A DNA stretch of 64,000 nt from Lunularia cruciata (lineage: Eukaryota; Streptophyta; Marchantiopsida; Lunulariales; Lunulariaceae). Where the stretch lies: contig OX419755.1 of NCBI GenBank assembly GCA_948567375.1, forward strand, positions 75,724,931 through 75,788,930. The letters run 5' to 3'. A program made the position numbers and the translations under genes. Each line of letters opens with the position of its first letter. Positions within the stretch are counted from its first letter, which is position 1. This document shows, piece after piece, positions 1 through 11,460 of this stretch. The notes beneath the pieces were generated by a model. The model was not told the origin of the DNA, did no database searches, and saw only the letters and a list, made by a program, of their open reading frames with translations.

Positions 1-1050
1 AGAGATGAGTGTGAGGATGAGCCTCCAAAGTTGATTACTTTGACACCTCTGGATACCATACTCATTGCTTGGTAGTACCTAGTAGTGGAAATATGTCTAT
101 TGGAGTTGTTTGGTGGGATTAGCACCGGACTAGTTGCGGTATTATAGGCGGGTATACAAGTATAGAGGTACTTGTATGTAGAGAGAGATAAGATTGCTAG
201 GTGAGTCTCTCTACATAATGTGGCACACTTGGCCTATCAATATCCGGAGTTATTACCAATGTCAGTAGTCAGAGGTTACCAAAAGGCCCTACCAGCAAAC
301 ATTTCCTTACTAGGGGTGCATGATCTAGAGAGACATGGGCCTATTCACTTGGTGATTTTTGGATAGCCATGTCAGGGACATACACATGATGGTTGAGGTT
401 TGGGTCTTTAGGATCCTCATTCTGGTGTGTTTTGGGAGATGTTACGGATACTATGATATCTCTAGGTTCATCAGTCCGTTTCTCCAGCTTACCTTTTGGA
501 GAACGTTCCTTTGATGGGTGATTCTTGCACCAGAGTGGTGGTGAGTACACATTAGGTCCATTCTTGGATAGGACCTGTTGTATTGTTAGATGCAGCCAAA
601 GTGGGATCATGGGCTAATCATCTTTGTCTTTGGTGGACAAACCTCTTACCCAAAGAGGTTCTACAATGTGCTTATGATGGGATTCAACAACTTGACCACA
701 TCCTTGTTGATGATATCTTGGATGTTGGGCGTCAATTTCAGATAGTGGTAGTGGTTGATAGGTCACCTATGGTAGTGGTGAACCTAGTTGGACAACCTAG
801 AGCCGCATTTCCCACACTCATGAGTTTCCTAGGCTCTCATGCTTTTTGAGAGGGAGGACCTGGACTTGTTTGGGGCTCAAAGTTATAGCAGTTGGTGGAG
901 CCTAATGTTGATGAGAGAGAGTGGGCAATGGGTTTTTGCACCGGTATTACCGCTGTTCTAGTAGTGTTAGAGGCATCCAAGCATTAGGTGTTAGGTTAGG
1001 CTATGGACTTGAACTATTTGACCTGGATTGTGAGCCTTGGTTTGGGAGAG
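1..1050 (+). pseudogene. Cytosine-5 DNA methyltransferase domain of element A polyprotein
   Basis: Read in frame 1 with about 14 stops, this stretch keeps the C5-methyltransferase motifs in canonical order. Motif I, LLELFGGISTGL (97-132), is the SAM-binding loop. Motif IV has PCQ with the catalytic Cys codon at 370-372. Motif VI is ENV (499-507). A motif VIII-like block SWANHLCLWWTNL follows near 610-650, and the C-terminal MGF (928-936) and AMDLNYLTWIVSL (1003-1041) blocks correspond to motifs IX-X. Family members transfer a methyl group from S-adenosylmethionine to cytosine C5 in DNA. The frame continues into the element's RT, so this is a captured domain, not a host gene. The TAG before PCQ fits a decayed TGG. 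It is inactive as it stands. Confidence 0.85.
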
Positions 1051-1440
1051 AAGCGTAGGATGTGCTTGATAGGTATCACCACTCGGACACTTGTGAGCCC
1101 TGTGCCTATCAAGATGATTCATGCACATGTTGGGGGTGATGGACCAAATGGACATGGTATTCTTGGGACACAACTAGTACTTACTAGGGAGAGTGGTCTA
1201 CTTGGCGTCCATCCAAGTGAGTATGGGCTACTTGGAGTACACTCGTGGTCCACTTCAGATGCAGCTAGAGGACGTGTGGAGCTTGCAACGAGAGTGGTGG
1301 AAGTTTTTCACATAGAGGTTGGGACCTCTAGTGGTCGAGAGCATGACACTATTGATCCCAAGGGCCTAGTGTAGCAGCCAGTCAGTACATCTTCCACTCC
1401 TACTACAGTTATAGAGGATACTTGGGAGCTAGATCTTGGG
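1051..1440 (+). other. Linker between methyltransferase and RT, element A
   Basis: Frame 1 stays open from 1003 to a stop at 1372-1374 and continues in the same frame beyond it. The residues (rich in Gly, Val, Ser, Thr) match no domain I recognise. No aspartic-protease active site (D-S/T-G) is visible here, so protease should lie upstream of the window if the element had one. Confidence 0.5.
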
Positions 1441-2400
1441 CCCAAGCTTACCAAAGAGGAAAGACAAAGGGTTTAGACAAGGTTCTTGAGGAGCCACATG
1501 AGTTGTTTTGCCTTCAATATGAAGAATTTGGGTGCTTTGAAGGGACTTGGTATACGGATTGAGCTGACTAGCAATACACTAATTTTCCAACATCCTTATT
1601 GATATAGTGATATGGATAGTACATTGATTTAGAGCCGGAGTAGTGACCTTTTTGAGGCTGGTTTGGTGGATATTTCACATGGAGAGTATGCATCAGCGAC
1701 AGTGATGCCAACCAAGAAGGATATGCATGGCAACTACACAAATAGGCAGATATGTGGAGATTACTGTCCTGTCAACCGACAGACTAGGGCTGATCGGTAT
1801 GCCATGCCTACACCGGAGGAGATTTTTGATTTGATTGGGCATGCAAAGGTCTTCAATACTTTGGATCTTTGAGCGGGATATCATCATTTGCCAATCAAAG
1901 AGGAGGATAAGTCCAAGACATCATTTTGGGCTATTGATCCTCACGGCAAGGATGTGTTATATCAGTAGAGGTTCTTACCATTTGGGTTAAAGAACGCTCT
2001 TGCTGTGTTTCAGAGGGTCATGGATAGGATCCTAATTGGATTGGATTTTGCTTGGTGCTATATTGATGACATTTTGGTTTATAGCACTATTGTGGAGGAG
2101 CATGAGAGACAATTATTGGAGGTGTTTGAGAGGTTGAGATCTCATGGACTCAAATTACATCCTGGGAAGTGTAGGTTCTTCCACAAGTAGGTTGAGTATT
2201 TGGGTCACACTATCTACCGCAAAGGACTTGGTGTTCAGCAAACCAAGGTGGAGGCTATTGCACGTATTCCTCGGCCTACGGATATGAGCAGAGTGCAAGC
2301 ATTCCTTGGGTTGGCAAACTTTTATTGCCAAAATGTTAGAGGATTTAGTGCCATTGCCAAGGCCTTGACAAAGCTGACCAAGCTTACATAGGAGTGGTGT
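1441..2400 (+). pseudogene. Reverse transcriptase domain of element A
   Basis: Ty3/Gypsy RT in frame 1. The approach block (LGPKLTKEERQRV, then SHMSCFAF) starts near 1440. The fingers follow with the ASATVMPTKKD and MCGDY-type blocks at 1690-1770 and FNTLDL near 1855. The catalytic YIDD tetrad is intact at 2059-2070 within WCYIDDILVYS. The connection segment FLGLANFY is at 2308-2331. In-frame stops sit at 1870-1872, near 1966, near 2188 and near 2390, mostly where Arg, Trp or Glu/Lys codons would be expected. RT would copy the element RNA into cDNA. It is inactive here because of the stops. Confidence 0.9.
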
Positions 2401-2860
2401 TGGGGAGATGAGCAGGAGAGAGCTTTTGTAGAGCTCAAGGAAAGGTTGACATTTGCTCCTATTTTGAGGAGACCAATCAGAGGATGACCATTTCAGGTTC
2501 ATACTGATTGGAGTATGTTGGGGCTTGGAGCGGTGCTCACCCAACATGATGATGAGGGGAAGGAGTTTGTGGTGGCCTATGCTAGTCGCTCTAACAATTC
2601 CGCAGAGGCAAAGTATAGTTCATATAAGGGAGAGTGCTTGGCAACATTTTGGGTAGTAGCACATTTCCGATATTACCTATTTGGTAACCCCTTCACTCTC
2701 ATCACTGATCATCAGCCACTGAAGTGGTTGATGGAGTCCAACAAGCTTTCAGGAAGCTTGCACAATGGGCTCTGATTTTATAGGAGTATGATTTCATGGT
2801 TGTTCACAGACCTGGAGTGGTGAACCGTGATGCCGATGGTTGAGTAGAAACCCATGTCCC
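2401..2860 (+). pseudogene. RNase H domain of element A
   Basis: Follows RT directly in frame 1. The RNase H block HTDWSMLGLGAVLTQ (2500-2543) carries the first catalytic Asp. AYASRSNNSAEAKYSSYKGE (about 2578-2635) carries the Glu region, and TDHQPLKWLME (2704-2736) the second Asp. After 2775 the frame is lost, and EYDFMVVHRPG-like residues appear in another frame near 2790-2820, giving the frameshift before integrase. RNase H degrades the RNA template during reverse transcription in the capsid. Confidence 0.85.
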
Positions 2861-3049
2861 AGCCAGCAAGATCAGACCGGAGCACGTTGGCATGGTGAGA
2901 TAGATGAGGAGATGGTTCCAAGTTGGCATGCATCTGCCTTTATATATATTTTTTCTAGAGGCTTTGGTGGTATCTCTCTAAGTGCATATAAGAGGAGTTA
3001 TTGAGGTCATAGATCCAAAGAGTGAAGACATTGGTACATTCATGATGAT

Positions 3050-3737
3050 GTCTTAGTGATGAACTATCTTTGCACTGGTGTTGGCACAGTTGGGGCCAAG
3101 GTGAGAGACCATGTTCTTCAGCGAGCCAGATGGTTCAAATTGGAGGGCAGACACCTTTTGCGTGTATGGGAAGATGGTAGAGTGCCAATAGTACCACTTC
3201 CATCTTAGAGACCATAGTTGCTCCGTCATGCTCATGAGGAGCTAGGACATTTTGGAGTCAAGCGTACATATAGCTTACTCCAGAGTCATTATTGGTGGCA
3301 TAGTATGTAGAATGAGGTACAACAATTTGTTGCCAGATGTGTGGTTTGTGACCGAGTTAGAGCATCATTCAATGCTCCTATGCCACAGTTACACCCATTA
3401 CCTATCATGGGATTGGGTTAACGTTGGAGTTTGGACTTCGCCGGACCTTTACCACTGACTGTGAGACATCATTGATATATTTTGGTGATGGTGGAGCACT
3501 TCTCTAAGTGGATTGAGTTGGTGGCACTTCCTGACAAGTCTAGTGAAGGGACAACTTACTCGTTCTTGGATTGAGTTCTTAGTCATTTTGGTGCACCAAT
3601 TGAGGTTTTGACTGATCAGGGTACAGAGTTCTTAGGTGAGTTTCACGTCTTGTGTGACAAGGCTTTGATTGATCATTGTACTACATCTCGAGATCACCCT
3701 AAGGCAGATGGCTTAGCAGAGAGAGTGGTTCAGACGG
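3050..3737 (+). pseudogene. Integrase of element A, N-terminal zinc domain and catalytic core (5' part)
   Basis: Frame 2. The HHCC zinc module is seen as RHAHEELGHFG (3224-3256) followed by CVVC near 3340. The catalytic core shows WSLDFAGPL (first Asp, about 3428-3454), VLTDQGTEF (second Asp, about 3608-3634) and GLAERVVQTV (Glu, about 3710-3737). All three acidic residues of the D,D-35-E triad are retained although several stops interrupt the frame. Integrase inserts the cDNA into host DNA. The domain breaks off at 3737 where a family-C solo LTR has inserted; it resumes at 10888. Confidence 0.9.
3734..3737. repeat. 4-bp target duplication ACGG, left copy (repeats at 10884-10887)
   Basis: ACGG lies immediately before TGTTGTCGGG and again immediately after CCCCGCA at 10884-10887. 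Deleting 3738-10887 restores the integrase frame exactly (ACG then GTG), so these are the target-site duplications of the family-C solo LTR. Confidence 0.85.
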
Positions 3738-4057
3738 TGTTGTCGGGAAAATAGCACACTTGTACCCTTGAGGCTTTTGGTGTGATAAACTTTCTTTTCC
3801 TCTTTTAGTTGTTGTAAGGAACATGGATTTATGTCAATATGTGTGGTTTTATGCTACCTTGCCATGGGAGATATTTTCTATATTATTGTGAAGCCCAAAA
3901 AAAGTCATGGTATTATTAGGTCAAGGAGTCTTTTAATCTGGCTCGAGCCAAGAAATGATGTTGGGTTACACTAGCTCAGGTTTTGTTTTATGTTATTGGA
4001 GTGAAAGAGTATTTTCCTTAGTGAAGGAGCAAAAAAGAGTCTTTTGAGTTGGAAATA

Positions 4058-4062
4058 CTTTG
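4058..4062. repeat. 5-bp target duplication CTTTG of element B copy 1 (repeats at 7835-7839)
   Basis: CTTTG sits immediately before TGTGACACCCCGG and again immediately after the CACCACA end at 7834. It is a perfect 5-bp duplication, which fixes both ends of the element. Confidence 0.9.
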
Positions 4063-7000
4063 TGTGACACCCCGGCAAATATCACCTTTGCGGTAATTGG
4101 GTAAGTAAAGTTTGATCCTGCAGAGATACGAGTAAGAATTGGTCAAATACAAAGCAAAGTAACAATTTCAGTTCTTCTTGGTTGCATCTTTAATCTCTTA
4201 GGTAGAAACCACACCCAGAAGAGAGTAACAAGCACTGATTCACAATCTTGTCACAAATTAACACTTCTTAATCACAACACCTTCAATTCTTTTCAAACAA
4301 TCTTGATTGTGATGATTCAGGCTCTCCCAAAAACGGCACTTCATTGCAAAACGACTTTGCCTCAGAATTGTGTTCCACCCTTCCATTGAAGGCACAACTT
4401 CCTTGATCAAAATTACTTCACATCAACCTCGCACTGCACTCACAAATGTGGAATACTACCACCACTACAATTCCTCTCAGATCTGTCAAGGCATTACTCC
4501 AATTGCACTTCACTCAGGATCAAACACACAGAATGAAGATCAAGGCTGTGGAATCCAACATCCAACAAGCACATTGACTTGCACTTCAAATTTCTTCACA
4601 CACTCACAAACACAAACACAAAGTTGATACTCGGAATCAAGCTCAAGCAACGAGCACTGCTGCACAACACTTCGCTTTATCTATTCTCAGAAATTATGAG
4701 CATTGAACAAGATTTCTCTGCAAATGCCACTCTTAAATAGTGAACAAATCGACATTTCTAACAACTATACCGTTCTACAACAATTGTTCTAACCTGTAGA
4801 TCCGAAATGACAATGCACCTCTTCATATATGCCTCTTCATATCTCAAAACTGTTACTAATCCGATCCGATGTCTACTTCGTCATTGGCTTTCAAACTTGA
4901 ACCCAAAGTAATTTTACTTCCTACTACTCTATCCTCGAGTTTCATATCTTCTACTTCTTCTACCAGATCTAGCAATTCTCTTTCCTGATCTGAAATTGCA
5001 CTAGTGGGTAATCTATCTAACTCTTCATCTCTTGACCTACTCTTCTCCAATGTCTCCATCTCTAACTCCAAAGACATCTGCACTCCTATGTTATCTACTT
5101 TGGGTTTGGCTCTAACGGCTTTCCAAAGTTTTTCTATCTCTATTTTCACTAAGTCTAATTTGATTGCAATATTATCTTCTACTTCTAAGATCTTCTTGTC
5201 TACACAAGTCCGGAGACTTATCAACAACGCATTCAAATCTGTATCTTTTGCCTGTCTTTGCCTCGTCTCCTGCACCAACAATTTCAACTTGTGCAGCCTT
5301 ATTTCTTCAATCTGAATGCTGGTCTCTATACTCAACATTGCATTCATCTTGAGGACAATCTGCTTCAATGGCTCCAATCTCATCTTCCTCTCTCGCTCTT
5401 GATCTGCAAGCCAATCCTCCTTGTACATTGCCAATTCCGCTTTGAACTTGGCTTTCACCGTCTCCTTCTCCTTCTCCTTCTGTACCACCTTCTCCTCCTG
5501 ATTATGAAGTAACTCTCATAATCTCTCTTCTTCCCTATATTGTGCTGCTAACTCTCTTTGCCAGAGTTGCTTCTTCTCCTTGACACTCTCCATCATCCTA
5601 TCAAGCTCTTGATCCTTTGCTGCTACTCTCGCCATAGCATGGATAACTTCTACTCTTGAATCAGCAAAGTGCTGCTTCAAGATCTTGTATTCTGCTACTT
5701 GTCTCTCCCTTGCTATGTCACTCTTCTTAACAAGATCGTCTTGATATCTCACTTCTCTCTTTAGGTCTTCAATTACCTGAGTCCTCACTACTACCTCCGC
5801 TTGCAGTACTTCCCTCTCTTCCTCACCTCGGGTTATACTCTTCTTCAACTCCGAGTTCTCTTCTTCTACTCCAAGTTCTCTTCTTCTAATTTGGACAACA
5901 CCTACAAGATAGTCTTTACCTCTGGACAAGTCGACTGCATCTCCTTCTTCTTGTACTCCAACTTCACCAACAGAGGACACCCCACCTCCCGTAGGTACTC
6001 AACTCCATCGCTCGGGGTTACTTCTTCTTGCATGGCCACTTCTCTTCATACTTTGTGTTCATCCGATACTCGCCTTCTTCTCTGCAGTCTTCATATCAAA
6101 ATGGACGCCTTGCTTCCCGAGCTTGCATTCACTTCTTCTTGCACATTACTTGGACATGCATCATACTTCGCCTTACGTCTCGAGCGGACTCCTCTCTAAA
6201 TTGCGATCTTTTCTTCTACTTCAAGTACTTCATCTTCCAACTTTGTGTTGTCCTTGGCCTCAATCTCTGCCTGCACTTCTTCTTCTTCTGCTGCAGCAGC
6301 CGGTGCCGATGTCATTTCTCCATCCGCATCGCTGTTGCTACTCGTATCTCCACTCTATAGCATTAGCTTGGATTCCCCTTAGTGCTCCGAGTCTTTGGTC
6401 TTGAGCTTGGCATCACCTTCCGAGTCTTCATCTTCCAACTCGATCACCACCATACCTTGCCTGGTCTTTCGAGGTTGCTTCGTGTCTTTGGCTTTGCCCT
6501 GCCAACTTCTCTTCTTGGAGTTTGGAGTACTCACTTTGATCTCCACATTCTTCCCTGTCTTCTTATAGAACTTGTCGGTGCTTCTGATTTGCAAAATGTC
6601 CTGCTTCTCCTCTACATTGACCTCCTTTCTCAAATCAGGATGGAAATGCAACACCATCCGAGTTCACTCCGCCAAGTTCAGCAAATTCAACCCGAGGTAG
6701 AAATGCGCTGCAAACGGCACAATGTAGTGTGGAGGCGATTTATCCCGCAGATTCCACACCATTTGTTGCGTTCTCCTATGGAAACACCTCACCCAATTGA
6801 TTGGTTCTCCTGCAAACAACTTGTGAAAGAACACCGCTTGCTGTTTCATCACATACGTTGTTCTCTCTGGCTTCCAGATTGCCATCAGAGCACTCACAAT
6901 TCCTCTCTTCATAGGGTCTTTGTAGCTCTTGACTTTGTACCCATTCTTTGTCCGCTTTGACAAGAATGCATCTCTCACTTCTTGGGTTTCTTGAGCTATC

Positions 7001-7834
7001 TCTCCCTTCCCCAAGAACGTGGCCCCCTGCTCCGAGCCTGCTTCTTTCTCGAGTACTAGTCTCCAATCCGACTCTGTCCAGCGAGCCGGATTTCCTCTCT
7101 TCCCTTCTTCCTTGGGTCCATCAAGACACTTGCTCTTGATAATTTCTGTCATGAAACCTAGAAAACTCACGTTCCAGTTCCACACCAAGAAAGTGATCCA
7201 AAGTCGGCTCAAGACGTTGATCCTAGCGATCACATCTAACCTCCAAATTGCATGATTTCTCACTGCAAATTCGGAGTTCTTCTTTCCTCCTCCCATCTCT
7301 CCTGCTTTCTCATTGTCTCTCAATTTCACTCTTGTGACTTCTCCCTTACACACTAACGCGTTTCTAACTCTATTTCCCTTCCCACAATCACCTGCAAGAC
7401 AACTTCTTAACGGCAAAGGAAAATTACTCGACATTTCATTGTTTTATAGAGTTGTGCTTTCTTCGTCTTTCTTCACTTCAAGTTTCTACCAAGAAATCAC
7501 ATGTCCTGCATGCACCTGTCGCTGTCAATCAAACTTTGTGCGTATGGGCCGCCGGTTTTTGAACGGTCCTTTCTTGAATTTCTTGCCCCGACAAAAGGTT
7601 GTTAGACTGACTTTGCTTCGGGTTGAGCTCCCCCCAATACAAAGACTCCTTACTTCGGGTTGTATGCTGACATGGCACTTCCGAGTACTTTGCCTTATGA
7701 CCCAAAGTCACTTTACTTTGGGTTTCATCCCGAAGACTCTTTTCTTGCCTTCTTTTGCCATACAGGCACAATCAGACTTCTCTATACACTTCTTCTTCTT
7801 TATTTTGAAAATAAAATAAAATGTGGGCACCACA
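4063..7834 (-). mobile_element. Element B copy 1 (3.77 kb, TG...CA ends, sense minus)
   Basis: On the plus strand it runs from TGTGACACCCCGGC to GGGCACCACA, 3772 bp, flanked by a perfect CTTTG duplication. A second copy (19230-23007) aligns along its whole length, with the same termini. TG...CA ends plus a 5-bp duplication are typical of LTR-retrotransposon integration. However, the two ends of the element show no direct repeat to each other, and no RT, integrase or protease is visible. A conserved TATA-like box on the minus strand (TCACTATTTAAGAG, about 4730-4743) lies about 670 bp from the sense 3' end. It may be a solo LTR with an internal gene or a non-autonomous element. Confidence 0.85.
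4856..7434 (-). pseudogene. Element B protein, copy 1 (unrecognised N-terminal domain, acidic linker, coiled coil)
   Basis: Read on the minus strand from 7434. The N-terminal part (7434-6664) is open for 256 codons and includes WTESDW, NGYK and the conserved block AGEPINW. A Lys/Asp/Glu/Ser-rich linker follows (6657-6000). A long heptad-like coiled coil rich in Glu, Lys, Arg and Leu ends at 4856. Breaks: stops near 6660, 6376, 6353 and 6085, one frameshift between 6379 and 5980, and a TGA at 5513-5515 where copy 2 has CGG. I do not recognise the family. The coiled coil suggests self-assembly (a Gag-like role is possible), but that is inference. Confidence 0.7.
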
Positions 7835-8229
7835 CTTTGGGAGGCTTTAGAGGAGTTTTGACAATAAAAGGGTTGGGGAATGACAACATGAAAAAGTTAG
7901 AGGACAGTGAAGGAACTCAGCTCAGAAGGATAGTAGGGTTTTTGGGGGAAGTGACAATGTGCTTTTGAAGGAGCAATGTGGCCAGGAGTTGAATTTTCTA
8001 CATGGAGAAGTTGGGAAGATAGAGGCTGACAGTAGAGGTCTTTGGGAAGTGACAAAGATGTTTCTTGAAGGAAAAGAGGGTGTGCAGGGTTTTGGAGAAT
8101 CAGGGAACAAGAAGAAGAGCTCAGGAGAAAAATTTTGAAGTGGGAGACTGAGTGCTGAACGGGAATGAATTTTCGCAGGGAAGCAAGAGGGCAGGAGACT
8201 GAGGGTTGAAAAGAGAGGCAATTTTTGCA

Positions 8230-8560
8230 AGAAAGAATGAGATGGTTGGTTAGTGGTAGCAAGAAGGAGAAATTTCACAGGAAAGAAGGACTGGATTGGT
8301 GAGTGGCTATTTAGAGAAGAATTTTTGCAGGGAAGCAATTGGGCAAGAGACTGAGGGCTGAACAGAGAGGCAATTTTTGCAAGAAAGAAGGACTGGATTG
8401 GTGAGTGGCTGTTTAGAGAAGAAATTTTGCAGGGAAGCAAGAGGACAAGAGATTGAGGGCTGGAGAGTGAGAAATTTTTTGCAGGAGAGAAGGGTGTGGT
8501 TGGTGAGTGGCAGCAAGAGAGAAGAATTTTCGCAGGAAAGTGAAGAGAGATTGTGAAAGG
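8230..8560 (+). repeat. Tandem repeat, about 110-bp units, in the solo LTR
   Basis: About two and a half copies of a purine-rich unit built around AATTTTTGCAGGGAAGCAA, GAGACTGAGGGCTG and GGATTGGTGAGTGGC. Minus-strand frames across it are open but only reflect the repeat. It lies inside the family-C solo LTR. Confidence 0.75.
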
Positions 8561-8565
8561 CTACA

Positions 8566-9690
8566 GGAATGAATCTTGCAGGGCCAGAGATGACATTTTG
8601 AAATGCCTTAGGGTTGTGATAGGAGCAGAAAATTTTCGGGATTTGAGTGAGTGTCTTGCAGGGCCAGAGATGGAATTTCGAAATGCCTTAGGGCTGTGAC
8701 AGGAGCAGAAACTTTTCGGGAGATGAGTGAGAGTCTTGCAGGGCCAGAGATGAAATTTCAAAATGCCTTAGGGCTGTGACAGGAGCAGAAACTTTTCGGA
8801 GTTGAGTGAGAGTCTTGCAGGGCCAAAGATGAAATTTCAAAATGCCTTAGGGCTGTGACAGGAGCAGAAACTTTTTGGGAGTTGATTGAGAGTCTTGCAA
8901 GGCCAAAGATGGATTTTTGAAATGCCTTAGGGTTGTGACAGGAGCAGAAATTTTTCGGGAGTTGAGTGAGAGTCTTGTAGGGCCAGATATGGAATTTCGA
9001 AATGCCTTAGGGCTGTGACATGAGCAGAAACTTTTTGGGAGTTGAGTGAGAGTCTTGCAAGGCCAGAGATGGGTTTTTGAAATGCCTTAGGGCTATGACA
9101 GGAGCAAAAACTTTTTGGAAGGTTGAGAGGGACTCTTGCAGGGCCAGAGAAGGATTTTTGAGATGCCTTAGGGCTATGTCAGGACCAGGAGATGAATTTT
9201 CGAAATTTGAGTGAGAGTCTTGAGGGCTGAAGGATTTTTGAGATGCCTTAGGGCTGTGTTAGGACCAGGAGATGAATTTTTGAGATTTGAGTGAGAGTCT
9301 TGAGGGCTGAAGGATTTTCGAGATGCCTCAGGGCTGTGCTAGGACCAGGAGATGAATTTTTGAAATTTGAGTGAGAGTCTTGAGGGCTGAAGGATTTTTG
9401 AGATGCCTTAGGGCTGTGTTAGGACCAGGAGATGAATTTTTGAGATTTGAGTGAGAGTCTTGAGGGCTGAAGGATTTTTGAGATGCCTCAGGGCTGTGCT
9501 AGGACCAGGGATGAGTTTTCAAACTTTGAATGAGAGTCTTGAGGACTGAAGGATTTTTTGAGATGCCTCAGGGCTGTGCTAGGACCAAGAGATGAATTTT
9601 CAAAATTTGAGTGAGAGTCTTGAGGGCTGAATGAAATTTCAAAATGCCTTAGGGCTGTGATAGGAGCAAAAAGAAATTCAAAGGTTGAGT
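8566..9690 (+). repeat. Minisatellite, about 14 units of about 79 bp, in the solo LTR
   Basis: The motif ATGCCTTAGGGCTGTGACAG recurs about every 79 bp, at roughly 8601, 8690, 8769, 8849, 8929, 9009, 9089, 9168, 9247, 9325, 9407, 9487, 9565 and 9647, with GAGTGAGAGTCTTG between. Units near 9170-9600 share variant changes (AGGACCAGGAGATGAATTTT), showing stepwise local amplification. Minus-strand open frames here are by-products of the repeat. Confidence 0.85.
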
Positions 9691-10887
9691 GAGAGTGTTG
9701 CAGGAGAGGAGAGTTTTTCTTGAGTAAGGATTCCAAGGCTGTGATAGGACAGAGGGGAGATTTTTTTGAGAGTGGAGGCCTATGGTTGTTGCAAGAGCAG
9801 GATATTTTTGAGTTTTGCTTGGTCATTGATTTGGATCAATGGAGAAGAGAAGGAGTTGAAATCTGCAGGAAGGACTGAACTAAGGCGGGAGCAAGAGAAG
9901 AAATTCAAGAGTCTGACTTTGCCTTGCACAAGATAGGAGAGATTTTGAAGGTTGGATTCCCTAAGCAGTGGCCGGTGACATGGGTAGATTCGTGTTAGGG
10001 TTGCTCTGGCTGGATAGGGAATGATTTTGAATGTGGAAGGATGTTTATTGTGAGAATGTTGATAGGAGAGCAAATCTTGAATGAAGAATGTTTGTTGTGA
10101 AGAGGTGGACGTGGAATGAATTTTGAATGTAGAGGATGTGCTATTGAAAATGTAATAGTGAAGAATTCTCATGAAGGGGAGACTGGGCAGAGTGAATGAG
10201 AGACTTGGCAGAGTAAATGAGAGATTGGACAGAGCAAATGAGAGACTGGACAAAGTGAATGAGAGAGTGTTCAGAGTGAAGGAGCGAGAATCTCCAGGGC
10301 TTGGTCTGGACAGAAGTGAACTATTGAAGAGAGATTTTTGAAGGTTGCCTGGCCATGGTCTGTGACAGAAGGAGAGAGAAACTTTTGAAAGTGCTATTGA
10401 GCATGACAGTGGCCAAATGAACAAATGGCAGGGAGTATGCCTTGAAGGAGTGCAGGGTAGAGGAGAGAAATTTTTGCAAGAAAACAAGGCCTTGAGAGTG
10501 TAGGGCAGAAAATGGGTTTCTTTGCAAGAGAATGAATGACCTTACAAGAGAGAAGAAGCTGGACAGGAACAAAAATTTTGCAGGTCTAGTAGAGCTGAGA
10601 TGATAGTGTGTTTGGCCTATGGCTAGCATCATGGAAGCTCCATTTTAGGAGCTCTCAATCCGTATATATGAAAGGTTTGACTCAGTACTCTGGCCTGGTT
10701 GAGCTGAATAGAATACTAGTTGTTGTTTGTAAAAATAAAATTCCAGCCTCTCTTAGGAACCGTCAGGTCCCAAAACCATAGCTGAAACCACGTGAGCTAG
10801 CCAGTTCTGGGAAAGCCGAGGACAAACTAAGCACAAGCAGCCAGGTGCCCGGTGCACTCTCGAGGCCAAACAAATTCCCCGCAACGG

Positions 10888-11460
10888 TGAAGAGTGGATT
10901 GCAAAAGTATGGTTTGCAGAGAGGCCACTTGGGAGATTGGGATCTCTAGTTACCTTGGTTGGCCATGGGCTATTGGTTCAGCCGGCAAGCCTACTTAGCA
11001 TCCTTCTTTCCATAATTTCTACTCTATGGACGAGATCCAAATTTATTTGCAGCCATTTGTCAAGATGTTATTGTAGTTTTGGACTTGGATGACCCAGATG
11101 TATGGATGAGCGCATGTTCTCAACGGGTAGAGATCTTTTGGAGAGTGATGCCGATGGCCTTTGAGAACTTGGTGATTGCCCAGGGTAGAGATACTTTACG
11201 CTATGCTACCATTTGAGGAGGTTATAGACTCCCGATCTGTTGATTTCATCTAGGAGACTATGTATATCTACAATAGATAGCACCGACGACACTTGATGCT
11301 TCGACAGGCCGCACTATCTTGAGAGTGCATGAGGTTTTGCCATTTGGAGTCCTTGTGTTAGAAGGACATGATGGTGTTGTTTGAAAGGATCATGTGCGCA
11401 ATTGTGCGCCATGCCACCTCCCAAACATTGATGGTACTATGGACCCAAGCTTGGCACTTG
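10888..11460 (+). pseudogene. Integrase of element A, C-terminal part (3' half)
   Basis: The frame resumes directly after the solo LTR: KSGLQKYGLQRGHL, DWDL, LPWLAMGYWFSRQA (to about 10995), FLLYGRDP (about 11025), DLDDPDVW, VMPMAFENLVIAQGRDTLRY (about 11150-11205) and LGDYVYLQ (about 11245-11270). A TTLDASTGRTILRV-like stretch follows, then VRNCAPCHLPN (about 11392-11425). This is the usual Gypsy order: end of the integrase core, then the C-terminal GPY/F-like beta domain. Scattered stops (for example near 10949, 11008 and 11214) show decay. The frame is the same as that of the PHD finger. Confidence 0.85.

Larger units (their letters stand above)
3738..10883 (+). mobile_element. Solo LTR of family C (about 3.4 kb), interrupted by element B
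   Basis: It starts TGTTGTCGGGAAAATAG and ends ATTCCCCGCA. The last 250 bp (10640-10883) are the reverse complement of the LTR starts at 31135 and 48528, sharing the blocks that include GTGCACCGGGCACC and the GACGGTTCCTA region. Orientation is sense-plus, opposite to element C at 31-50 kb. No internal domain or second LTR is present, so this is a recombined solo LTR. Without the nested element B (4063-7834 plus its 5-bp repeat) it is about 3.37 kb, roughly twice the 5' LTR at 48528-50190, mainly because of minisatellite expansion at 8230-9690. Confidence 0.8.

Noticed and set aside
1003-1374. Independent small gene at 1003-1374
   Set aside because: It is in the same frame as, and begins inside, the last methyltransferase motif; it is the linker of the element A polyprotein.
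5801-7819. Long plus-strand open frames rich in Ser, Leu and Phe over element B (for example 5801-6199, 6382-6960, 7313-7819)
   Set aside because: Antisense shadows of the Glu/Lys-rich element B protein on the minus strand; homologous shadows appear over copy 2.
8566-9690. Regular repeats at about 79-bp spacing considered as a CRISPR-like array
   Set aside because: The whole unit is repeated with no unique spacers, and the setting is a plant LTR.
7897-10632. Minus-strand frames with repeated FFLAKIASLF/SCFPAK-like or ALRHFE-like words
   Set aside because: Products of the purine-rich minisatellites inside the solo LTR; periodicity follows the DNA repeat and there is no domain.
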